Shown: piece after piece, positions 1 through 6,665 of the stretch
Position numbering within the stretch: the first letter of the stretch is position 1
Layout of the letters: every line of letters begins with the position of its first letter
The notes under the pieces: model-generated
Told to the model about the DNA's origin: nothing
The model's input: only the letters and a program-made list of their open reading frames with translations
The model's database searches: none
Translations under genes and position numbers: made by a program
NCBI GenBank assembly: GCA_910577295.1
Contig: CAJTLS010000012.1
Coordinates: 1-20,731, forward strand
Length of the DNA stretch: 20,731 nucleotides
Direction: 5' to 3'
Origin: an uncultured Eubacterium sp.
GTDB lineage: Bacteria; Bacillota; Clostridia; Lachnospirales; Lachnospiraceae

Positions 1-48
1 AGATATCTAGCTTGGAAGGCTAGTGTTCTACCACTGAACTACACCCGC
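1..48 (-). tRNA. tRNA-Gly (anticodon TCC), 3' part cut off by the window edge
   Basis: The reverse strand begins GCGGGTGTAGTTCAGTGG, the usual 5' half of tRNA-Gly, with the D-loop box GGTAGAAC. The anticodon stem is CTAGC/GCTAG around the loop CTTCCAA, giving anticodon TCC. The variable loop, T arm and 3' acceptor strand lie outside the window. It follows tRNA-Pro by 36 bp on the same strand, so the two are probably cut from one precursor. Confidence 0.93.
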
Positions 49-84
49 ATAATTTCACTAGAAATTACAATTGGCAAAAGCAAA

Positions 85-159
85 TCGGGGTGACAGGATT
101 CGAACCTGCGGCCTCTTGATCCCAAATCAAGCGCTCTAGCCAAGCTGAGCCACACCCCG
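85..159 (-). tRNA. tRNA-Pro (anticodon TGG)
   Basis: Complete cloverleaf on the reverse strand. The acceptor stem is CGGGGTG/CACCCCG with discriminator A. The anticodon stem CTTGA/TCAAG closes the loop TTTGGGA, which gives anticodon TGG, and the T arm contains GGTTCGAATCC. The sequence after the discriminator is TTTG, so CCA is not encoded and must be added after transcription. It sits upstream of tRNA-Gly and downstream of a consensus promoter, with a leader of about 35 nt. Confidence 0.96.
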
Positions 160-200
160 TCCTCACGTCTTTTTACGCCCTTTTCCGTGACGCAAGACCT

Positions 201-229
201 ATTATATTATAGATGAACTTTATTGTCAA
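201..229 (-). promoter_or_regulatory. Consensus sigma-A promoter for the tRNA-Pro/tRNA-Gly unit
   Basis: Read on the minus strand, TTGACA (224-229) and TATAAT (201-206) are separated by exactly 17 bp, a perfect match to the housekeeping consensus. The -35 box and spacer lie in the last codons of the aminotransferase gene, and the -10 box is just past its stop codon. The expected start near 194 leaves a short leader before tRNA-Pro. Confidence 0.85.
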
Positions 230-1289
230 TATTTTTTTCAAGAATTTTGTCCAATTGAAGCAGAAACGCTTTCATCTGCTCATCCGTCCCCATTGTAATT
301 CGCAAATACTCCTTTATTCTTTTTGCTGAAAAATGTCTCACAAATATTTTTTGCTCGCGTAATTTCTCAAAAAGCTCCTGTCCGGATATCTGTTCATGCT
401 TTACAAAAAGGAAATTCGTCTGTGATGGAAGCACAAAAAAACCACGCCTCTCTAATTCTTTTTCACACCACGCCCTTGTAGTGACTACCTTTGCCAGATT
501 TTCTTGAAAATACTGCTCGTCTGCAAGAGAAGCAGCCCCTACCCGGATAGACGCCATCGTCATCGTATATGAATTAATCGATTCTTTCACATCCGTCAGC
601 GCGCGTATGAGCGCCTCGTTCCCCATGGCAAATCCGATTCGCATTCCCGCCATGGAACGGGACTTCGAGTACGTCCGGACAACAAGCAGATTATCATACT
701 GCTCAATCAGCGGTAGTACCGTCTCCCCCCCGAAATCCACATAAGCTTCATCCACAATCACGACAACATCTCTGTTTGCGCGTACAATTTCCTCAATCTG
801 GCTTGCTTTCATGCCAATTGATGTCGGCGCATTGGGATTCGCGATTACGATACCACCGTTTTTCTTCTTATAATCTTCTACCCGGATACAGAAGTTGTCA
901 TCTAATGGCGGACATTCAAACGGTATGCGGTAAACATCTGCCCATACCGGATAAAAAGAATACGTGATGTCAGGAAACAGTATCGCAACATCCGAATTAA
1001 AAAATGTCAGAAAAGCCAATGACAAAACATCATCCGAGCCCACCCCGACAAATACCTGTCCTCTCTTCAAGCCATAATACGACTCTAACGCCTGAACAAG
1101 TTCACTTGACATCGGGTCGGGATAAAGGGCAAATTTATCTACTTGTGTCGTCTCATAGGCTTTTTTCACTTTAGGAGACGGGGGATACGGATTCTCATTC
1201 GTATTCAGCTTAATAATATTATCTTCCTGCGGCTGTTCTCCCGCTATGTAAGGATTTACACGGCGCACATTTTTTTCCCATTCTTTCAT
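207..1289 (-). CDS. hisC: Histidinol-phosphate aminotransferase family (HisC-like), PLP-dependent
   Basis: A fold-type I PLP aminotransferase of 360 residues, the usual HisC length. In order it shows KLNTNENPYPPSP near residue 27, a GSDDVL cofactor-binding region near 85, NPNAPTS at 151-157, VDEAYVDF with Asp180 to contact the pyridine nitrogen, YSKSRSMAG with Lys209 as the Schiff-base lysine, and GMRIGFA with Arg217. HisC makes L-histidinol phosphate from imidazole acetol phosphate with glutamate as donor, in the cytosol. The ATG at 1289 is chosen because GAGAGG sits 6 nt upstream and conserved sequence begins there; the frame stays open for 18 codons upstream but without such a site. No other histidine gene is adjacent, so an aromatic or other substrate cannot be excluded. 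It has its own promoter at 1333-1361. Confidence 0.85.
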   Translation of the reverse strand: MKEWEKNVRRVNPYIAGEQPQEDNIIKLNTNENPYPPSPKVKKAYETTQVDKFALYPDPMSSELVQALESYYGLKRGQVFVGVGSDDVLSLAFLTFFNSDVAILFPDITYSFYPVWADVYRIPFECPPLDDNFCIRVEDYKKKNGGIVIANPNAPTSIGMKASQIEEIVRANRDVVVIVDEAYVDFGGETVLPLIEQYDNLLVVRTYSKSRSMAGMRIGFAMGNEALIRALTDVKESINSYTMTMASIRVGAASLADEQYFQENLAKVVTTRAWCEKELERRGFFVLPSQTNFLFVKHEQISGQELFEKLREQKIFVRHFSAKRIKEYLRITMGTDEQMKAFLLQLDKILEKNIDNKVHL

Positions 1290-1332
1290 TCGTATCCTCT
1301 CTTTCCTCTCTAAAAAACTCGTTTTCCAACTA

Positions 1333-1361
1333 ACTGTACTCAATTTTCATCTTTGTGTCAA
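1333..1361 (-). promoter_or_regulatory. Promoter of the hisC-like gene
   Basis: On the minus strand TTGACA (1356-1361) and TACAGT (1333-1338) are 17 bp apart. The -35 box overlaps the stop codon of the subtilisin gene. The predicted start is near 1326, about 37 nt before the ATG at 1289. The perfect -35 box and ideal spacing make it credible; the -10 box has two mismatches. Confidence 0.7.
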
Positions 1362-3013
1362 TAGTCTATCAAACTGCTGTAGACATTGACAATTCCAAAT
1401 CCCCACTCTTCATTTGGATACGGCTCTCCTCTCGGAGTAGCGCCGCGAATAAAAGCTTCCCGCAAAGAATTGCTATTAGCTCCCTCTGCTGCGTATTGCT
1501 GCATAAACATAGCGCCAATTCCCGCTGCAAAAGCTGCTGACACACTTGTTCCCGACATCGTTCCATATCTCCCACGCGGATATGGCCCAAGCACCTCAAC
1601 CCCCGGAGCCACCACTTCCGGTTTCACGATACCATTCGGAGTAAATCCACGGCTTGCCTGCAGATACAGGGCGCCATCTCTCACATCATATGCAGATACA
1701 GTAATAACATTTGACGTGTTACCTGGATTAGTAATCGTCACATTCGGTTCGGATTCCAAAAATACTACTTCCTCCTCCAAAAACTGACTAATTGGCAGCC
1801 ACATAGAGAAATTACTATTCGAATACTCGAACCTCGTCCGTACTTTCCAAATCCCCTGCTTAGCAGATTGAAAACGAAATACCACAACCTGCTCACGCGT
1901 CAATTCCTGCGATACACCAAAATAGAGCTCAACAGTTGTTCCCTCCGGCGTAAACCGATGCTGCTGCCGAATACCGGACACTGCCTGAATATTTCCAAAA
2001 ACCTCTCCACTAGGCGATATAATATCAAAATTCAGTCTGCCGGGTGTCCTCCACCATAACTGTGACGTGAACGCAGAAAGTGAACGTTCTACATTAATAT
2101 TAATCGTTTCTTCTTTCTCCGTAATTAAGTGATGATGCCTTGCATTTCCCTCATTGCCTGCACAGGTAATAATCCCAATACCGGAAAGCGATAAATATCG
2201 GTTAAGGAAACGACCCAAATTCGTACTTCCATTGTGATTCCCCATACTGGTTCCCAATCCAATACAGACGATAACTGGCTGCATTTCCTGTTCTGCCACG
2301 CTGAGAATATAAGCTACTCCCGCCATAATATCATTCTCTTGAAAAGCGGGGACATCACGGGGAATTCCATAATAGTCAAGATAGCTCTGCTTTGCCTGCT
2401 TGCACTTTACCATAACAATGCGTGAGAGCGGTGCCACACCGGAAAGCCCCTGACTTCGATTTTCATTTCCCGCTGCCACCCCAGCCAGAAAAGTTCCATG
2501 TCCTACTTCATCCTGCGTTGGCACTAATTCAAAAGGATTATCAGAAGAAAGCGCCTGATTTAACTGCTCCTGAGAATATACCCTTCCATACGGAAACGTC
2601 CTTGTTCCCACTCCTTCTTCAACCGTCTGATCCCAAATGGAAACAATTCGAGAAGTTCCATCAGCCGAAATAAATGCTTCATGAGTATAATCTATCCCCG
2701 TATCGACAAAGCCAATCAGTACACCCTGACCATAGATATCCAAATACGGCTGCCTGCGTACTCGCAAAACACCGCTGGCCTCCAGCGCTTCTTCATCCAT
2801 CAAGCCATAAACATTCGGTATCGCCGAAAAACCATACCGCTGTATGACTTCGCTATTCACATTCTGAACTTTTTGGTAAATAACTCCCTGCCAGTTGTCA
2901 ATGGGTATATAACAATCGGGATTATATACTTCCTGTACAAATTTCTCCCCGCGGTAACTGCCAACGAAATACTCCAGTACATCTTCCGAAAAAACTGCTT
3001 CCCTACATTGCAT
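1358..3013 (-). CDS. S8 subtilisin-like serine peptidase, Csp (germination protease)-like
   Basis: A 551-residue subtilase with all catalytic parts: Asp104 in GFVDTGIDY, His172 in GHGTFLAGVAAG, the oxyanion Asn287 in CAGNEGN, and Ser490 in TMSGTSVSAAFAAG. Between the Asn and Ser blocks is a long insert (about residues 300-435) rich in beta-strand-like sequence, where Csp proteases carry a jelly-roll domain. Residues 1 to about 85 have no signal peptide and fit a pro-domain. In sporulating Clostridia Csp proteases process the cortex lytic enzyme SleC during germination; paralogues of this type are common in Lachnospiraceae and not all have known roles. The ATG at 3013 follows AGGGAGAA at 9-11 nt. 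It is isolated between a hairpin-rich gap and hisC. Family is certain; the germination role is inference. Confidence 0.85.
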   Translation of the reverse strand: MQCREAVFSEDVLEYFVGSYRGEKFVQEVYNPDCYIPIDNWQGVIYQKVQNVNSEVIQRYGFSAIPNVYGLMDEEALEASGVLRVRRQPYLDIYGQGVLIGFVDTGIDYTHEAFISADGTSRIVSIWDQTVEEGVGTRTFPYGRVYSQEQLNQALSSDNPFELVPTQDEVGHGTFLAGVAAGNENRSQGLSGVAPLSRIVMVKCKQAKQSYLDYYGIPRDVPAFQENDIMAGVAYILSVAEQEMQPVIVCIGLGTSMGNHNGSTNLGRFLNRYLSLSGIGIITCAGNEGNARHHHLITEKEETININVERSLSAFTSQLWWRTPGRLNFDIISPSGEVFGNIQAVSGIRQQHRFTPEGTTVELYFGVSQELTREQVVVFRFQSAKQGIWKVRTRFEYSNSNFSMWLPISQFLEEEVVFLESEPNVTITNPGNTSNVITVSAYDVRDGALYLQASRGFTPNGIVKPEVVAPGVEVLGPYPRGRYGTMSGTSVSAAFAAGIGAMFMQQYAAEGANSNSLREAFIRGATPRGEPYPNEEWGFGIVNVYSSLIDY

Positions 3014-3091
3014 AGCACAAAATTCTCCCTGCGTTTACTATATCTTACGCAGAGACATTCAGCATCGTTCCAAAATTACAAATTAATCTCC

Positions 3092-3225
3092 ATTCCGAAG
3101 CAGAGCGGAGGGAAGTACGAGCCAAAAGCAGCGTAGCTGTTTTTGCTCTGTACATCACTATTATTTGTGACGCTCCGGCACAAATAGTGGATTGAAAAAT
3201 AGGCTATCAAGCTTATTTTTCAATC
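3092..3225. repeat. Array of three adjacent hairpins between clpX and the subtilisin gene
   Basis: Three abutting inverted repeats: 3115-3153 (GTAC-bounded stem, GAGC..AAAA..CAGC against GCTG..TTTT..GCTC, loop GTA), 3156-3189 (CACTATTATTTGTG against CACAAATAGTG), and 3190-3225 (perfect 12-bp arms GATTGAAAAATA/TATTTTTCAATC, extendable with a loop ATCA). The last begins directly after the clpX stop and may end or stabilise the clpX transcript, although no clear U-run follows it. Upstream is a TCTCCATTCC block (about 3087-3096) that also occurs in the gap on the other side of clpX. Confidence 0.75.
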
Positions 3226-4583
3226 TAGTTGCTCCCCCGCATTATAATAGTAGGAGCGCCTTTTCCTTCGATGTAATTTGCCGTAATAATAACTTTGCCA
3301 ATCATATCATCCTTTGGAATTTCGTACATAATATCCATCATAAACTGCTCAATAATAGAACGCAGCGCACGGGCTCCTGTCTTCTTCGCCGCAGCTTTCT
3401 TCGCCACCGCCCGCAGCGCTTCTTCCTCAAATTCCAAATCCACTTCATCCATCCGCAAAAGTTTCCGGTACTGCTTTGTAATGGCATTGCGCGGTTTGCT
3501 CAGAACATCGACCAGTAAATCCTCATCCATCGCCTGTAAAGAGAACACAATAGGAAGCCGACCGATAAATTCTGGTATCAGGCCGTATTCCCGAATATCT
3601 TCCGTCTCCACTTTGGCAAATAAATCCTTATCATGGTCGTACCTGTCTCGCAGCTCCGAGCCAAATCCCATCGTTCCCTGACTGGTCAGACGCTTTTTAA
3701 TGATATCCTCCATTCCGGGGAAGGCTCCACCGCAGATAAACAAAATATGGCTCGTATTCACCGTTGTCATCGGCACCATCGCATTTTTATTCGTCGCACC
3801 CACCGGAACTTCAATATCAGCGCCCTCCAGCAGTTTAAGTAACGCCTGCTGGACAGACTCCCCGCTGACATCCCGATTATTAATATTTTGTTTCTTTGCT
3901 ATTTTATCAATTTCATCAATATATACGATTCCCCGCTCGGCCAGTTCCACGTCATTGTCCGCGTTCGCCAAAAGCTTGGAAATCACACTTTCCACATCAT
4001 CGCCGATATATCCGGCCTCTGTCAGCGCCGTAGCGTCGGTAATCGCAAGCGGTACCTGCAGCAGTCTTGCCATTGTCTTGACCATAAAGGTCTTGCCGCT
4101 GCCCGTCGGCCCTAACATAAGCATATTGGATTTCTCTATTTCCACGCCATCATCCGTCTTATCTGCCAAAACACGCTTATAGTGATTGTATACTCCGACT
4201 GCAAGAACCTTTTTGGCCTGTTCCTGCCCCATCACATACTCGTCTAAATTTCCTTTAATGACATGGGGCGCCGGCAGTTGGTTGATGTCCAGAATCGGCG
4301 TCTCTTTTTTTTCTTTCTTTTTCGTTTTCACTTTATGACGCTCTTGAAATTCCGTAGGCGGCTCCATCCCCATGGCCCCCAGATTTAAAATTTCCATTCC
4401 CGGATAGGTCGGCATTCCCTGCATACCTATCTGGTCAAACGTCTTTTGCATACAATCCGAGCATATCGTAATATTATTCGGAATGGTAATCAGCTTTTCT
4501 ACTTTGCTCTCTGGACGATGGCACATATAGCAAATCTTCTCATAATTGTTTGTATTATCGTCTTTTCTGTTCTCTTCACTCAT
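3225..4583 (-). CDS. clpX: ClpX-type AAA+ unfoldase with zinc-binding domain
   Basis: A 452-residue protein. An N-terminal C4 zinc finger (Cys18, Cys21, Cys41, Cys44) is followed by a Met/Gly-rich then Lys-rich linker (about 50-95) and the AAA+ module: Walker A GPTGSGKT at 158-165, pore loop GYIG at 191-194 (GYVG in E. coli), Walker B VYIDEID at 220-226, ClpP-docking loop MGFG at 305-308 (usually IGF), FIGRLP with arginine finger Arg342, and sensor-2 GAR at 403-405. ClpX unfolds tagged proteins and feeds them to ClpP in the cytosol. The ATG at 4583 has GAGGAA upstream at about 6 nt; the upstream ATG at 4595 has none. The usual tig-clpP-clpX-lon context is absent, so this may be a second clpX copy. 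Flanking genes are proteases, and both gaps carry hairpin arrays. Confidence 0.9.
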   Translation of the reverse strand: MSEENRKDDNTNNYEKICYMCHRPESKVEKLITIPNNITICSDCMQKTFDQIGMQGMPTYPGMEILNLGAMGMEPPTEFQERHKVKTKKKEKKETPILDINQLPAPHVIKGNLDEYVMGQEQAKKVLAVGVYNHYKRVLADKTDDGVEIEKSNMLMLGPTGSGKTFMVKTMARLLQVPLAITDATALTEAGYIGDDVESVISKLLANADNDVELAERGIVYIDEIDKIAKKQNINNRDVSGESVQQALLKLLEGADIEVPVGATNKNAMVPMTTVNTSHILFICGGAFPGMEDIIKKRLTSQGTMGFGSELRDRYDHDKDLFAKVETEDIREYGLIPEFIGRLPIVFSLQAMDEDLLVDVLSKPRNAITKQYRKLLRMDEVDLEFEEEALRAVAKKAAAKKTGARALRSIIEQFMMDIMYEIPKDDMIGKVIITANYIEGKGAPTIIMRGSN

Positions 4584-4622
4584 GCTATTCCTCATTTCTG
4601 AGCGATTTATCGCGAAAAACCG

Positions 4623-4764
4623 CACGGGAAAACTTAAAAAGTTTCTCGTGTCGGAACAAAGCTATTTGCTTTCGCTCAGAAACAAATAGCCATAGCGAAC
4701 AAGTTCGCTTTTTCTCCATTCCAGAGCGTAGCAGCAGAAACCGTCAGCTGCTCTTTAAGTTTCC
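4623..4764. repeat. Array of nested and tandem hairpins upstream of clpX
   Basis: Inverted repeats seen in order: 4623-4650 (CACGGGAAAACTT against AAGTTTCTCGTG), 4661-4690 (perfect GCTATTTG/CAAATAGC), 4694-4709 (AGCGAAC/GTTCGCT, 2-nt loop) and 4730-4752 (AGCAGC/GCTGCT). An outer pair, GGGAAAACTTAAAAAG near 4626 and CTCTTTAAGTTTCC at 4751-4764, could close the whole region. The 4661-4690 hairpin shares arms and a CGCTC loop core with the hairpin at 3156-3189, and TCTCCATTCC (4713-4722) recurs near 3087. The array lies in the presumed clpX 5' leader or promoter region. Confidence 0.75.
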
Positions 4765-4805
4765 ACTATTGATAACGCTCCCACACATGATTGCAGCCGT
4801 CAGGC

Positions 4806-4843
4806 TAATAAATCCCATCGCAAACATACGATGGGATTTATTA
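4806..4843 (-). terminator. Hairpin terminator candidate after htrA
   Basis: A perfect 15-bp inverted repeat, TAATAAATCCCATCG against CGATGGGATTTATTA, with an 8-nt loop. It starts 17 bp beyond the htrA stop. On the minus strand the descending arm ends in GATTTATTA rather than a pure T-run, so termination may be partial or the hairpin may protect the 3' end. Confidence 0.7.
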
Positions 4844-4860
4844 TACACGATTTTATGTCT

Positions 4861-6420
4861 TTAGTAAATACCTCTGCCCCAAGGTACTATTTCCGAATCA
4901 TCTCCATAGTTCTGACTATCATTCGGCTGCTGTTGTGTTGTACTGTCTTCCAAACCATCAACCGTGTCTTTTCCTTTCAGTGTGACATCTACTTCCCTTT
5001 CCTTGTAACTGCCGTCATCACTTCTCATAATAGTCACTTTAATCGTGGTTCCTGTCTTTGTGCTATTTACTTTTCCCTGCACCTCTTCTATTGTTTTCAT
5101 CACCGCGCCGTCGATTTTTGTTATAATATCTCCCTGTTTGATGCCTGCTTTATAGGCAGCTCCCGTATCAGAAACTGCTGCTACATATACGCCGAGCGGA
5201 ATTCCGTAAGATTCACTAATCGTCTCCGAAATATTACGTCCTGTAATGCCCAGATAACCTTTTTCTTCTTCTTTCAAGACTTCTCTGTCCATCAAATCAT
5301 TAATAATAGATACGGCGCTGCTCATAGGAATTGCATATCCCATCCCCTCGACATTCGTAGAATTATAGGTAAAGTATTTGGACGAGTTAATACCTATTAC
5401 ATTTCCATTTGTATCAATCAGCGCGCCGCCGCTATTGCCCGGATTAATCGCCGCGTCTGTCTGTAACAAAATCTGTGTTGTCGATTGACCGCCACTATCG
5501 GACGCAGAAACCTCACGGTCTTTGGCGCTCAGATAACCGACCGTTACCGATTGCCCGTAACCGAGCGCATTGCCAATCGCAATGACCATCTGCCCTACTT
5601 TGGCATTATCTGAACTTCCCAAAGAAGCAACACGGATACTCTTCTTTGTAGAGTCTTTTAATTTATTTAATGGCACTGTCAGTACCGCCAAATCATTAGA
5701 CGCGCTTGTTCCTTTGACCGTAGCGTCCGCTACTTCATTATCGTTAAAGGTAATCGAAATCTTATCCGCATTCGCCACCACATGATTGTTTGTCACAATA
5801 AGAAGCTGGTCGTTATCCTGCTTAACGATAAAACCGGAACCGGCTCCCTGAGAGGAATAAGTCTGTCCAAAATACGACGTCTGCGTACTCTTTTCCGTTA
5901 TGGCAACAATAGATGGCATAACCCGTTCTACGATACCGGAAACATCATTCACAGAAACGGCAGCGCCGGATGTCGTTGTAATGGAAATCGGCGCACTGTT
6001 ATCCCCTGAACCTATCTGTGCGATTTCATCTCTTCCAAAAACAAAATTGGAAATCTGCTGCACTCCTAAAAAACATGCGGCGGCAACTACTCCGAAAACA
6101 ACGGCGCTCAAAATAATACGCGGCATCGTGATGCCCATGTGGGATTTCTTTTCTCTCTTCTCTCTTTTTTGCTTCGGCGCCGCAGGCTCTATATTTTGAA
6201 AACGATAGATATTATCCTGACTTGGCATCGGTTTGGGTTCCGACACAGTCTCTTCCGCCTGTGAAACAAATTCTTCCGCCTGTGAAACATGCTCCTCCTG
6301 CCCGATAGTTTCCTCCTGATTTATTTCCGGCGGCGGGTTGTCATTTCCCGTCTCCTCTGGAGGCACTAGTACAAAGTCGTTTCTTTCATTCTCCGAATCC
6401 ATAATATTATTCTCGTCCAT
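4861..6420 (-). CDS. htrA: HtrA/DegP-like membrane-anchored serine protease with PDZ domain
   Basis: A 519-residue protein. An acidic, Pro/Glu-rich cytosolic tail (1-80) and a basic stop-transfer patch (83-93) precede one transmembrane segment (about 101-124). The extracytoplasmic trypsin-like domain has His213 in TNNHVV, Asp243 in SNDLAVL and Ser330 in NPGNSGGAL. A PDZ domain follows (about 388-483), then an Asp/Gln-rich tail. HtrA proteases degrade or refold misfolded proteins at the cell surface. The ATG at 6420 is preferred because AAAGGG lies 9 nt upstream; the upstream ATG at 6441 has no such site. The cytosolic tail contains a short tandem repeat (VSQAEE twice). Monocistronic, with a terminator candidate downstream. 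Its neighbour clpX suggests a protein-quality-control cluster, which is inference. Confidence 0.93.
   Translation of the reverse strand: MDENNIMDSENERNDFVLVPPEETGNDNPPPEINQEETIGQEEHVSQAEEFVSQAEETVSEPKPMPSQDNIYRFQNIEPAAPKQKREKREKKSHMGITMPRIILSAVVFGVVAAACFLGVQQISNFVFGRDEIAQIGSGDNSAPISITTTSGAAVSVNDVSGIVERVMPSIVAITEKSTQTSYFGQTYSSQGAGSGFIVKQDNDQLLIVTNNHVVANADKISITFNDNEVADATVKGTSASNDLAVLTVPLNKLKDSTKKSIRVASLGSSDNAKVGQMVIAIGNALGYGQSVTVGYLSAKDREVSASDSGGQSTTQILLQTDAAINPGNSGGALIDTNGNVIGINSSKYFTYNSTNVEGMGYAIPMSSAVSIINDLMDREVLKEEEKGYLGITGRNISETISESYGIPLGVYVAAVSDTGAAYKAGIKQGDIITKIDGAVMKTIEEVQGKVNSTKTGTTIKVTIMRSDDGSYKEREVDVTLKGKDTVDGLEDSTTQQQPNDSQNYGDDSEIVPWGRGIY
6251..6289. repeat. Short in-frame tandem repeat inside htrA
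   Basis: Two 18-bp copies of TCTTCCGCCTGTGAAACA (6251-6268 and 6272-6289), period 21 bp. They encode the repeated VSQAEE heptads in the cytosolic tail of HtrA. The 21-bp period keeps the frame, so copy number could vary without breaking the gene. Confidence 0.8.
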
Positions 6421-6452
6421 GATAATACGCCCTTTCTTCATAAGTTATGCCT

Positions 6453-6484
6453 ATTATAAATGGTAATTGTGTTTAGTTTGTGAA
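6453..6484 (-). promoter_or_regulatory. Possible htrA promoter
   Basis: A perfect TATAAT (6453-6458, minus strand) would start transcription near 6446, about 26 nt before the ATG at 6420, a sensible leader containing the ribosome site. The -35 region is weak: the best box, TTCACA (6479-6484), is 20 bp away. The assignment rests on the -10 box and position. Confidence 0.4.
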
Positions 6485-6565
6485 AGGTCTGCGGTATTCT
6501 GCCACGTCTCAAACAACGCCCGGGCGGCGCTCCGTAAACAAAACAACCTCCCTATAAAAAAATTA

Positions 6566-6594
6566 TTGTGAAATGTCAAAAAATGGTATATACT
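6566..6594 (+). promoter_or_regulatory. Promoter of the sugar transferase gene
   Basis: TTGTGA (6566-6571) and TATACT (6589-6594) are 17 bp apart in an A/T-rich stretch. The predicted start is near 6601, leaving a leader of about 65 nt before the TTG start codon. It lies in the 245-bp gap diverging from htrA. Confidence 0.6.
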
Positions 6595-6665
6595 AATAAT
6601 GTTTAGCCCTATGCATCTGATTTGTAAAAGGCAACAAGATTACACACAGAAAGGACGAGATTATT

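Noticed and set aside
3030..4764. CRISPR array or MITE near clpX
   Set aside because: The repeated hairpins are not direct repeats with regular spacers, and no target-site duplications or transposase are seen.
4831..5466. Plus-strand open frame of 211 codons opposite htrA
   Set aside because: It lies antisense to the well-supported HtrA catalytic and PDZ domains, has no ribosome site, and its translation is Cys/Tyr/Ile-rich without domain character.
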